Shown piece after piece: positions 1-5,094 of a stretch of DNA of 5,094 bases. The position numbers and the translations under genes were made by a program. Numbering within the stretch: position 1 is the first letter of the stretch; each line of letters begins with the position of its first letter. The stretch covers positions 1 through 5,094 of the forward strand of contig CALGOI010000404.1 of the NCBI GenBank assembly GCA_937959065.1, in the 5' to 3' direction. A model generated the notes under the pieces. The model had not been told where the DNA came from. It was given only the letters and a program-made list of their open reading frames with translations, and did no database searches. Source of the DNA: an uncultured Ignavibacteriota bacterium. Lineage in GTDB: Bacteria > Bacteroidota > Ignavibacteria > Tepidaquicellales > Tepidaquicellaceae.

Positions 1-437
1 AAAATTATGATGGTAAATGAAATAGTAAAATCAACAAGCTTTGACAAAACCGGAGTGAATGGTATAAAAACTCTTGGAAAATATACTTTTGTAAATATAT
101 TAGCACTGGTTATTAAACTATTTGTTGCTCCGGAGGTCGATTGTGAAAAATAAGTCCACGGTATTAAAGCTGCATAACTGAAAATCGGGTATGGAACTCC
201 GTCACTTGGAACCTGAACCAGGTTTCCAAAAATAAAACTAAAAATTACCATCTGCATGAATGGATTTATAATAGCCCAAAGAAAACCAAGAATTGTCTGT
301 TTATATAATACTGTTACATCCCGTCTAACCATAAAATACAGAAGGTCCTTGTATCTTAAAAACTCATTAAAAGATATAAATCGGAGTCCCTTTTGTTTTT
401 CAATTATGTAATGAGGTATTTGCTTTGTTATGTTCAA
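1..437 (-). CDS. wzm: ABC-2 type polysaccharide export permease (Wzm-like), N-terminal half, cut by left window edge
   Basis: This is the membrane permease of an ABC exporter that moves lipid-linked polysaccharide across the inner membrane. I translated 145 codons, about half of the usual 260-290 residues; the rest lies beyond position 1. After an amphipathic N-terminus comes the cytoplasmic segment with YKDLLYFMVRRD (29-40) and the family-typical YKQTILGFLWAIINP (45-59). A first membrane segment follows (about 49-74), then PSDGVPYP (77-84), a second hydrophobic stretch (85-97), KVYFPR (117-122) and another membrane segment entered at LVDF (134-137). These motifs are characteristic of the Wzm/KpsM/TagG permeases. 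The start is TTG at 435-437: the same frame is closed upstream by the TAA of the preceding gene, and the first ATG would be codon 36, inside conserved sequence. Only 3 bases separate it from the preceding stop. The ATPase partner (Wzt) is expected downstream, outside the window. The gene symbol is by family resemblance. Confidence 0.9.
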   Translation of the reverse strand, partial: MNITKQIPHYIIEKQKGLRFISFNEFLRYKDLLYFMVRRDVTVLYKQTILGFLWAIINPFMQMVIFSFIFGNLVQVPSDGVPYPIFSYAALIPWTYFSQSTSGATNSLITSANIFTKVYFPRVFIPFTPVLSKLVDFTISFTIII

Positions 438-440
438 TCT

Positions 441-1409
441 TTATACAGTGGAAAATGATTTTTTTATATTCGCTAAATATATTCTGAGAAGACTTCTAAA
501 TTTAAGCCTATTAACCCATTTATACTTGCGTGTTTTGAGAGAAATACTTCTTAAAGCAAAAACTATCGACATTAGATTATATTTAATTACTTGAGTAAAC
601 TTCCTTTTAGATAAATTGATCCCGGACCATAAGAAATAATACCGGCTCAAGTAATTTTTTAAAAATTTACGGTCAAAATTAAAATCGCTACTCATTAATC
701 TTTCCGCCAATACAATACGATTCCTTACCTGTACTTCCATTCCAAGTGATTTAGTCACGCTGTTGGGGTTAATCCTGTAAAATGACATTTGACGATCATC
801 ATAATAAAATTTTCCCTTTAAAGATGCCATTATCCAGTAAACAAAATCACCCAGGTCAAGTCCTTCCAGGTATTTTTTTTGATCATAAAAAGTTAATGCT
901 TCTCTCCTGATTAAAACAGAGGACATAAAAGGTTGGGTAATTTGGCATGCCTCATAAAATCCTGTCACGTGATTTTCTTTATTGAATTTCTTTTTTAACT
1001 CAACACCCTCAGTTAATACGGAATCACAATCATGATGGCACAATACATAGTCTTCGTTATCTTCGAGAAATTCATGTTGATATTGTAATTTACCTGTATC
1101 TGTCCAGTAATCATCCCCGTCAAGGAATGCAATATACTTTCCTCTGCAAAGTGCAAGCGAGGATTCGTGATTTTGCCTCCCTACCATTCCTTTACCCCTT
1201 TCTGGCAGTAAATTTAATTTAATTTCGTTTGGATGCTTTGATGAATATGCTTTCAATATTTCTCTTGTCCCGTCAGTGGAAAAGTCATCTCCGATTATTA
1301 TTTCATAAGGAAAATTAACTTTTTGCGAAAGTACACTATCAACAGCTTTATTAATATAGTCTCTATGATTGTATGTGGTTATTAAAACCGAAATCTCTGG
1401 TGAATTCAT
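441..1409 (-). CDS. Family 2 glycosyltransferase (322 aa)
   Basis: This is an inverting GT-A fold glycosyltransferase that transfers a sugar from a nucleotide sugar to a growing glycan, most likely at the cytoplasmic face of the membrane. The N-terminal nucleotide-binding part reads ISVLITTYNHRDYI (6-19), then EIIIGDDFSTDGT (36-48), and the metal-binding DxD-type motif is FLDGDDYW (95-102). The acceptor half has PFMSSVLIRRE (160-170) and GDFVYW (187-192), matching the region where GT2 enzymes carry the catalytic base. The C-terminal 80 or so residues are basic and hydrophobic with no clear membrane span, which would suit peripheral membrane attachment. Length is normal for the family. The gene starts 13 bases after the propeller gene's stop with no Shine-Dalgarno sequence, and its stop lies 3 bases before the permease start. 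Donor and acceptor sugars cannot be read from the sequence. Confidence 0.93.
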   Translation of the reverse strand: MNSPEISVLITTYNHRDYINKAVDSVLSQKVNFPYEIIIGDDFSTDGTREILKAYSSKHPNEIKLNLLPERGKGMVGRQNHESSLALCRGKYIAFLDGDDYWTDTGKLQYQHEFLEDNEDYVLCHHDCDSVLTEGVELKKKFNKENHVTGFYEACQITQPFMSSVLIRREALTFYDQKKYLEGLDLGDFVYWIMASLKGKFYYDDRQMSFYRINPNSVTKSLGMEVQVRNRIVLAERLMSSDFNFDRKFLKNYLSRYYFLWSGINLSKRKFTQVIKYNLMSIVFALRSISLKTRKYKWVNRLKFRSLLRIYLANIKKSFSTV

Positions 1410-1422
1410 TTACAAATAATCG

Positions 1423-2343
1423 TCAATTTTCTAATACAGCATACCCAAATCCTGTCTTTCCAAAGCCGTTTCCGTTGTAAAGTAATATTGTCTTGTCATT
1501 ATGCTTATATACCATAGGGTAGCATATCATTTGTGAATCCCAACCGACATCTGAACAAACTATTCCTGAATAGTCATCATGCCTATCCCAATCAATGCCA
1601 TTTAAAGAAGTTGCTAACCCAATTCTGTAGCTATACATAGAATCTGTTCTGTAATTCTTAATATTTCTGTATGAATATAACATAATAAATTTATCATCAT
1701 GTTTGAAAACCCAAGGTCTAGCAATGGCTTCATTTTTATGGGAATAATCTATGCATGGTTTATCATTTTTGCGCCAGTTTATACCATCATTAGATTCAGC
1801 ATATCTAATATAATATTGAGGTTCTGGTCTATCATTAACAATTTCCCAACCGGTACATGAAACAAACCACATTCTCCACTTACCATTTTCAAATATAACA
1901 CATGGTGCAGTATTAAAATAAGGTTCATTTATCACTATATCTAATAATGTGCCTTTTGAAAAAAAAAAAAAAACTTTTCCGCCATCACTAACTGCAAGCC
2001 CAATTGATAACCTGTAAGTAACAGTCACTTGAGGATTCCAGCCAATATAATACAAAAAATATCTATCATCCTTTTTTACAAGACATGAGGGCATTAATCC
2101 ATTATCATCAAATGTACCAAGTTTTCCAAAAGATAAGATTGGTTTTTCAATTATCTTTATTACCTGCTCAGGGAAATCGGGATTTGTTTCAAGATAGTAT
2201 ATATTGGATCTTCCTTTATCATCCCTTGAAGAAAAGTATATTCTCATTAAATTATTTTCTAGTATCTGGGCCACTGGAATTGAAGCATGAGTTAAACTAG
2301 TTCCGGGTGGAGCATAAATTAATCCCTTTTTAACCCACTTCAT
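1423..2343 (-). CDS. Five-bladed beta-propeller protein, GH43/GH32/GH130-like fold, role in polysaccharide locus unknown (306 aa)
   Basis: The protein is built from five repeats, each ending in a hydrophobic strand flanked by small or polar residues: MRIYFSSR (33-40), RYFLYYIGW (94-102), KWRMWFVSC (155-163), KFIMLYSYR (218-226) and KTILLYNGN (284-292). Spacing is about 60 residues, the pattern of a five-bladed propeller as in GH43, GH32 and GH130 enzymes. Further markers are TFDDNGLMPS (77-86), the strand motif IRYAESNDGINW (179-190), EAIARPW (205-211) and IGLATSLNGIDW (241-252). There is no signal peptide, so it is probably cytoplasmic, which is odd for a secreted-type glycosidase fold. Similar proteins occur in O-antigen and capsule clusters without an assigned reaction, so I name the fold and not an activity. 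The start is one base after the acetyltransferase stop. Residues 125-128 are four Phe encoded within a 15-T tract, where I would expect a varied sequence. The frame is consistent on both sides of it. Confidence 0.85.
   Translation of the reverse strand: MKWVKKGLIYAPPGTSLTHASIPVAQILENNLMRIYFSSRDDKGRSNIYYLETNPDFPEQVIKIIEKPILSFGKLGTFDDNGLMPSCLVKKDDRYFLYYIGWNPQVTVTYRLSIGLAVSDGGKVFFFFSKGTLLDIVINEPYFNTAPCVIFENGKWRMWFVSCTGWEIVNDRPEPQYYIRYAESNDGINWRKNDKPCIDYSHKNEAIARPWVFKHDDKFIMLYSYRNIKNYRTDSMYSYRIGLATSLNGIDWDRHDDYSGIVCSDVGWDSQMICYPMVYKHNDKTILLYNGNGFGKTGFGYAVLEN
1959..1973 (-). repeat. Mononucleotide tract of 15 (A on plus strand, T in coding strand) inside the propeller gene
   Basis: Fifteen uninterrupted A on the plus strand give GTT TTT TTT TTT TTT TCA in the coding frame, which encodes V124 followed by four Phe and then Ser. 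The next longest single-base runs I noticed in the window are 7-9 bases. The reading frame is propeller-like both before and after the tract, so the length shown keeps the gene intact. Any change not divisible by three would truncate the protein near its middle. Confidence 0.95.
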
Positions 2344-2344
2344 A

Positions 2345-3004
2345 TTAAAAATTTATTTCCTTACTGCTTTTCTCGCCTTTTTTAGCAGGATTTCCTACAT
2401 AAACTCCCCATGCATCTGTATCTTTTGTAATACATGCTCCCATAGCAACCAAAGTCCCTTCATTCACTGTCACACCATCCCTTATTGTTGAATTCACACC
2501 AAAGAAAGAGCTGTCCTTTACATCACAATGTCCTGATAATACAACGTGGGATGTAAAAAATACATGATCTCCTATTCTTCCGTGGTGACCAATATGATTC
2601 CCGCTCCACATTACAACATTATTTCCAATGTTTGTAAATGGCTGCAGAGTATTGTCCTCCAGGATGAAACAGTTTTCACCTATCTCATTATTAAATACAG
2701 TAGCTTTAGAACTTACATAGCTTATGAGTTCATAACCTTTCTTTTTTATATCTTCAAAAACATTCTTTCTAAAACTATTCATCCCTTTTGGCGACATTGG
2801 AGCAAAAAATTTATACTCCCCCGGAGGATATTTATTCTCGATCTCTTCAAACGCTTCTACTTTAAGGCCGTCAAACGTGCCTTCTTCGGGGAGGTAATCA
2901 CGATTTACAGAAAAAGCAACGGGTTCATGCTTGCTATCATTAAGAAGATAATACTTTGCAAGTTGAGCAAAATCTTTGACACCAAATATTATAACTTTAG
3001 ACAT
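2345..3004 (-). CDS. NeuD/PglD-family sugar acetyltransferase, left-handed beta-helix (219 aa)
   Basis: This is an acetyl-CoA-dependent acyltransferase of the NeuD/PglD type, which acetylates an amino or hydroxyl group of a sugar or sugar nucleotide in the cytoplasm. The N-terminal third is a Rossmann-like substrate-binding domain opening with VIIFGVKDFAQLA (4-16). From about residue 98 the sequence becomes hexapeptide-repeat beta-helix: ATVFNNEIGENCFI (101-114), NIGNNVVMWSG (125-135), NHIGHHGRIGDHVFFTSHVV (136-155), then FFGVNSTIRDGVTV (167-180) and VYVGNPAKK (201-209) at the end, where acetyl-CoA is bound in the family. The histidines at 140-141 lie where the family's catalytic His is found. 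Length is normal. The start is 8 bases after the methyltransferase stop with no Shine-Dalgarno motif. Such enzymes usually act after a DegT-type aminotransferase, which is not in this window; the substrate is therefore unknown. Confidence 0.9.
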   Translation of the reverse strand: MSKVIIFGVKDFAQLAKYYLLNDSKHEPVAFSVNRDYLPEEGTFDGLKVEAFEEIENKYPPGEYKFFAPMSPKGMNSFRKNVFEDIKKKGYELISYVSSKATVFNNEIGENCFILEDNTLQPFTNIGNNVVMWSGNHIGHHGRIGDHVFFTSHVVLSGHCDVKDSSFFGVNSTIRDGVTVNEGTLVAMGACITKDTDAWGVYVGNPAKKGEKSSKEINF

Positions 3005-3012
3005 AGTATATA

Positions 3013-3633
3013 TTATTTATAAATATAAGTTGTATATTCATACAATCCGTAATCGTTACGGAATACAAAATTACGGCTGACCTCTCCTGTTAAAAAATTT
3101 GCCAGTGTATCAAAAGGCAAATGAAACAGATCATCCCGTTCCCAGTCTACATGTTTCGACATCACGTTAAACGCAACACCTTTTTTTGTTTTTTTATATA
3201 CCGTCTTGACCATCTGTTTAAAATATTCAAACATTTCATCAAATGATAATTCTCGTTTTTCTGTAAATACTCCATTCATTATCACATAATCAAAATCCGG
3301 TACCTGTGAACCTTCCTTTAAAATATCAACCAGATAAAATTTTATCATGGGATACTTCTTTTTACAAAGTTCTATGAATTTTTGTGACAGATCTAGTCCG
3401 CTGTATTCTATACCTTCGATCTTATTATTCAATATATACTCATATAGATGAGCAGCACCGCACCCAAAATCCAATAGGGTATTGGATTGTTCATTAGTTT
3501 TTACCAAATCCAGCATAACCTCATATCTTTTTACTGCATCTCCATAATTTGGCCAGTCAACTCCTTTATGAGTATCACCGTATTTTTCCAGACAGCTTTC
3601 ATAATGTTTTAATATGACTTTATAATCACTCAT
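3013..3633 (-). CDS. Class I SAM-dependent methyltransferase of the polysaccharide-cluster type (206 aa)
   Basis: This is a soluble methyltransferase that probably methylates a sugar or a chain end. Numbering from MSDYK, the SAM-binding motif I is LLDFGCG (53-59). The acidic residue that binds the ribose is in YSGLDLS (77-83), and VDI (102-104) follows as the next motif. A strongly patterned C-terminal half follows: MNGVFTEK (119-126), FNVMSKHVDWERDDLFHLPF (155-174) and RNDYGLYEYTTYIYK at the end. I recall this arrangement, with the N-terminal DTHKGVDWPN, from methyltransferases in many O-antigen clusters. I chose the ATG at 3631-3633 because it overlaps the preceding TGA as ATGA, follows a GGGGTG element, and gives the family-like beginning. 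An in-frame ATG at 3643-3645 would add only MGCF. The substrate is unknown; no kinase domain is present, unlike the WbdD chain terminators. Confidence 0.9.
   Translation of the reverse strand: MSDYKVILKHYESCLEKYGDTHKGVDWPNYGDAVKRYEVMLDLVKTNEQSNTLLDFGCGAAHLYEYILNNKIEGIEYSGLDLSQKFIELCKKKYPMIKFYLVDILKEGSQVPDFDYVIMNGVFTEKRELSFDEMFEYFKQMVKTVYKKTKKGVAFNVMSKHVDWERDDLFHLPFDTLANFLTGEVSRNFVFRNDYGLYEYTTYIYK
3630..3633 (-). promoter_or_regulatory. ATGA stop/start overlap coupling glycosyltransferase and methyltransferase
   Basis: The TGA of the glycosyltransferase and the ATG of the methyltransferase share bases in a four-base ATGA overlap. This is the usual arrangement for translational coupling by re-initiating ribosomes. 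It is the only overlap between neighbouring genes in the window when the preferred start is used. Confidence 0.7.
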
Positions 3634-4502
3634 AAAGCACCCCATTCAGGATCAACATCCTTTAATACAATCCCGTCCTCATTTAGTTTATTGGAAGCCC
3701 AGTTTACTATATCAGGTACTTCCCCCGGTGTCCGGTGTTGAATAGTAGCGCTAAGCAGTGCATAAGTCATATGTTTTTTCCATGCATAAGTCATATCTGC
3801 AAAATGATAATGAAGTCTTACGAGAGGTATTTCAACTTCCTCCCCTTTGTAACCTTCGAAAAAAATATTTGTATAATCCATATAATCAGATGGCCAGAAA
3901 ATTTCTGATAAAATCTTACTTATACGTGTTTTTTTTTGTTTGAAAGTGCTGTAGGGTAAAAATCTTTTAATAATCGCAACTACCCATTGCTTTCTCAACC
4001 ATTTAAGATTATTCATTGGAAAAGGTTTGTACCTTTCTGTATATGTAAAATTTGGATTCCATCTCATTAGAAATGGGGTACGTCCTCTGGTTCTGCTATA
4101 CCACTCAGGCTTATCAGCCCTGTATTTGTTGTTGCTCCCCCATAATGTTATTTCACGGAAATGATATCTGCCGACTTTGGGATCGTTTAATAAGTTGTCT
4201 TTTTCTTTCGCAAATCTAATATCTATTACATCATCAGAATCAGTGATCAGTACCCACTCAGGTTGCACGTCAGAAACAAAACTCAGAATTTTCTTTATGT
4301 TTCTTACAGGCTTCCATTCTTGGTAAGGCGGATTTTCGAATATTCTTATAACTTTATCAAATGATTTTGCAATTTTAACCGTATTGTCTGTAGAACCATC
4401 ATCAAAAACAACTATTCCATCAGCAGATTCAGAAAGTCTTTCCAGGCACTTTCCTATAACCACCTCATCATTTTTTGCTAAAACACAAGCAAGTAATTTC
4501 AT
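3630..4502 (-). CDS. Family 2 glycosyltransferase (290 aa)
   Basis: This is a GT-A fold glycosyltransferase of family 2, probably adding one sugar of the repeat unit in the cytoplasm. It opens with LLACVLAKNDEVVIGKCLER (3-22), where the K-N-D-E matches the common RNEE-like motif. It continues with DGIVVFDDGSTDNT (28-41), the nucleotide-binding segment, and EWVLITDSDDVID (82-94), in which D88 and D90/D91 form the metal-binding DxD. The C-terminal half has a Trp- and Arg-rich acceptor part (KPEWYSRTRGRTPF, 131-144) and VRLHYHFADMTYAWKKHMTY (228-247), a His-rich segment typical of this subgroup. No membrane span is evident. It starts 8 bases after the WbqC-like gene and overlaps the methyltransferase start by 4 bases. 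It is only distantly like the other glycosyltransferase in the window, so they probably add different sugars. Donor and acceptor are unknown. Confidence 0.92.
   Translation of the reverse strand: MKLLACVLAKNDEVVIGKCLERLSESADGIVVFDDGSTDNTVKIAKSFDKVIRIFENPPYQEWKPVRNIKKILSFVSDVQPEWVLITDSDDVIDIRFAKEKDNLLNDPKVGRYHFREITLWGSNNKYRADKPEWYSRTRGRTPFLMRWNPNFTYTERYKPFPMNNLKWLRKQWVVAIIKRFLPYSTFKQKKTRISKILSEIFWPSDYMDYTNIFFEGYKGEEVEIPLVRLHYHFADMTYAWKKHMTYALLSATIQHRTPGEVPDIVNWASNKLNEDGIVLKDVDPEWGAL
3638..3643 (-). promoter_or_regulatory. Possible Shine-Dalgarno element (GGGGTG) for the methyltransferase
   Basis: A purine-rich GGGGTG lies four bases before the preferred methyltransferase ATG. It also codes for the end of the glycosyltransferase (Trp-Gly), so coding constraint alone could explain it. 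The other starts in the window have no such element, and the spacing is short, so confidence is low. Confidence 0.3.
3759..3796 (-). repeat. 14-base direct repeat inside the glycosyltransferase gene
   Basis: The plus-strand sequence tgcataagtcatat occurs at 3759-3772 and again, identical, at 3783-3796, a period of 24 bases. In the protein it encodes MTYA twice, eight residues apart (237-240 and 245-248). The 24-base period is a multiple of three, so gain or loss of one unit by slippage would keep the frame. Confidence 0.85.
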
Positions 4503-4510
4503 AAACTAAT

Positions 4511-5094
4511 TTAAATTAATGAATAATTAACAAGGTGGGTTTTAATCTCGTCGGGACTATTGAACATCATTATATCAATTATAGACAGATTAGAAACAAA
4601 TTTACTGCTGAATTGCTTGTACTCTATATTGCCTGATTCCAGGAAGTATAGATTAATATTTTCTTTCAAAAATTTTTCTTTATTGTACAATAACTTGCCG
4701 CCAATTGGATTCAAATATTCAGATGCATTTTCTTTTTTGCAAATGTCGAGTATTCTATCTTGCCCTTTCAAATTTGCATTATCATATACAGAAGAAGTAT
4801 GTATCATTTCCGTTTCAATCTGTAAATAATCCACCGTCCGGTAAAGAATATGCCTTAAGATCTCCGATAAATTTTTGCCGCTCGAATCCATTAAAGGCGT
4901 TAACATACTATAAATAGTATTAAAATAAGGAGCTTTACTGTATGAATTCTTTAACGTTTTTAAAAATTTTTCTTTCCATTTACTATAATCATCTGTCAGT
5001 TCAATTTCATTAATTAATTTATTTTGACTGGATCTGCTAACCGGCATTGTAAAAAGATGTCCTTCACCGTTTACTAAGATTCTGTTTCGGTTAA
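4511..5094 (-). CDS. WbqC-like family protein, N-terminus cut by right window edge
   Basis: This belongs to the WbqC-like family (PF08889), found in many O-antigen and other polysaccharide clusters but without an established reaction. The visible part is 193 residues against a usual length near 230. The frame is open to the right edge. The 15 codons before the first visible ATG (5045-5047) encode NRNRILVNGEGHLFT, leading directly into MPVSRSSQ, which is the family's conserved Asn-Arg-Asn-Arg block and following strand. The ATG is therefore an internal Met and about 40 residues are missing upstream. Other family signs are WKEKFLKTLKNSYSKAPYF, counted as 24-42 from that Met, then DRILDICKK, NPIGGKLLYNKEKF, and LSIIDIMMFNSPDEI near the C-terminus. 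It is followed after 8 bases by a glycosyltransferase. Such genes often accompany amino-sugar pathways, which suggests but does not prove a role in modifying an amino sugar. Confidence 0.88.
   Translation of the reverse strand, partial: NRNRILVNGEGHLFTMPVSRSSQNKLINEIELTDDYSKWKEKFLKTLKNSYSKAPYFNTIYSMLTPLMDSSGKNLSEILRHILYRTVDYLQIETEMIHTSSVYDNANLKGQDRILDICKKENASEYLNPIGGKLLYNKEKFLKENINLYFLESGNIEYKQFSSKFVSNLSIIDIMMFNSPDEIKTHLVNYSLI

Larger units (their letters stand above)
1..5094 (-). other. Co-directional polysaccharide biosynthesis and export operon (internal portion)
   Basis: Seven genes run in the same direction with gaps of 1 to 13 bases and one 4-base overlap, leaving no room for internal promoters outside coding sequence or for terminator hairpins. 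The promoter must lie to the right of the window, and the transcript continues past the left edge. Gene content (two glycosyltransferases, acetyltransferase, methyltransferase, WbqC-like, propeller, Wzm permease) points to an ABC-transporter-dependent O-antigen or capsule locus. Confidence 0.8.

Noticed and set aside
1410..1422. Gap before the glycosyltransferase as a possible internal promoter or terminator
   Set aside because: At 13 bases it is too short for a terminator hairpin, and I see no complete promoter motif of the Bacteroidota or sigma-70 type.
2085..2300. 71-codon open frame on the plus strand
   Set aside because: It is antisense to the N-terminal blades of the propeller gene and has no recognisable motif.
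2546..3022. 158-codon open frame on the plus strand
   Set aside because: It lies antisense to the acetyltransferase, whose beta-helix and substrate-domain motifs are clear. The plus-strand translation shows no family features and is rich in Ile, Phe, Lys and Tyr, as expected of a shadow frame in AT-rich DNA.
3181..3196. Two T7 runs separated by a G as a possible second slippage site
   Set aside because: They encode KKTKK in a basic surface segment of the methyltransferase and are ordinary lysine codons for an AT-rich genome, as are the T9 run near 3929-3937 and the T8 run near 879-886.
3643..3645. Alternative ATG start for the methyltransferase, adding MGCF
   Set aside because: The downstream ATG forms an ATGA overlap with the preceding stop, follows a G-rich element and gives the family-like beginning MSDYK.
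3758..3943. 61-codon open frame on the plus strand
   Set aside because: It is antisense to the glycosyltransferase C-terminus. Its repeated MHKSY is only the 14-base direct repeat read on the other strand.
4560..4917. Two overlapping open frames on the plus strand (4560-4829 and 4705-4917)
   Set aside because: Both are antisense to the WbqC-like gene, overlap each other in different frames and show no family features.

Overview
This window is an AT-rich stretch (about one third G+C by eye) in which all seven recognisable genes lie on the minus strand, almost end to end. It is the interior of a cell-surface polysaccharide (O-antigen or capsule) biosynthesis and export cluster of a Gram-negative-type bacterium. 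Most starts lack a Shine-Dalgarno motif and sit 1-13 bases after the previous stop. That pattern fits Bacteroidota or a related FCB-group lineage, but the taxon is an inference and nothing here fixes it.

In transcription order (right to left) the genes are: a WbqC-like protein cut by the right edge (4511-5094); a family 2 glycosyltransferase (3630-4502); a class I SAM-dependent methyltransferase (3013-3633); a NeuD/PglD-type left-handed beta-helix acetyltransferase (2345-3004); a five-bladed beta-propeller protein resembling the GH43/GH32/GH130 fold (1423-2343); a second family 2 glycosyltransferase (441-1409); and the N-terminal half of a Wzm-type ABC-2 polysaccharide export permease that starts at TTG and is cut by the left edge (1-437). 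There is no gene-free stretch over 300 bases, the longest gap being 13 bases, and I see no RNA gene, terminator, insertion sequence or CRISPR array.

The genes make sense together. The acetyltransferase and methyltransferase (and possibly the WbqC-like protein) would modify a sugar or sugar nucleotide, the two glycosyltransferases would build the repeat unit on its lipid carrier, and the permease with an ATPase expected just past the left edge would export the finished chain. The propeller protein is the least explained member.

Two gene models need care. The WbqC-like reading frame continues upstream of its first visible ATG through family-typical sequence, so that ATG is an internal methionine. 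The permease has no ATG before its conserved domain and is easily missed. The most striking sequence oddity is a run of 15 A (15 T in the coding strand) inside the propeller gene. The frame stays consistent on both sides, but the tract is a possible slippage or phase-variation site. I do not see a clearly new system here, rather a recognisable polysaccharide locus with a few unusual details.
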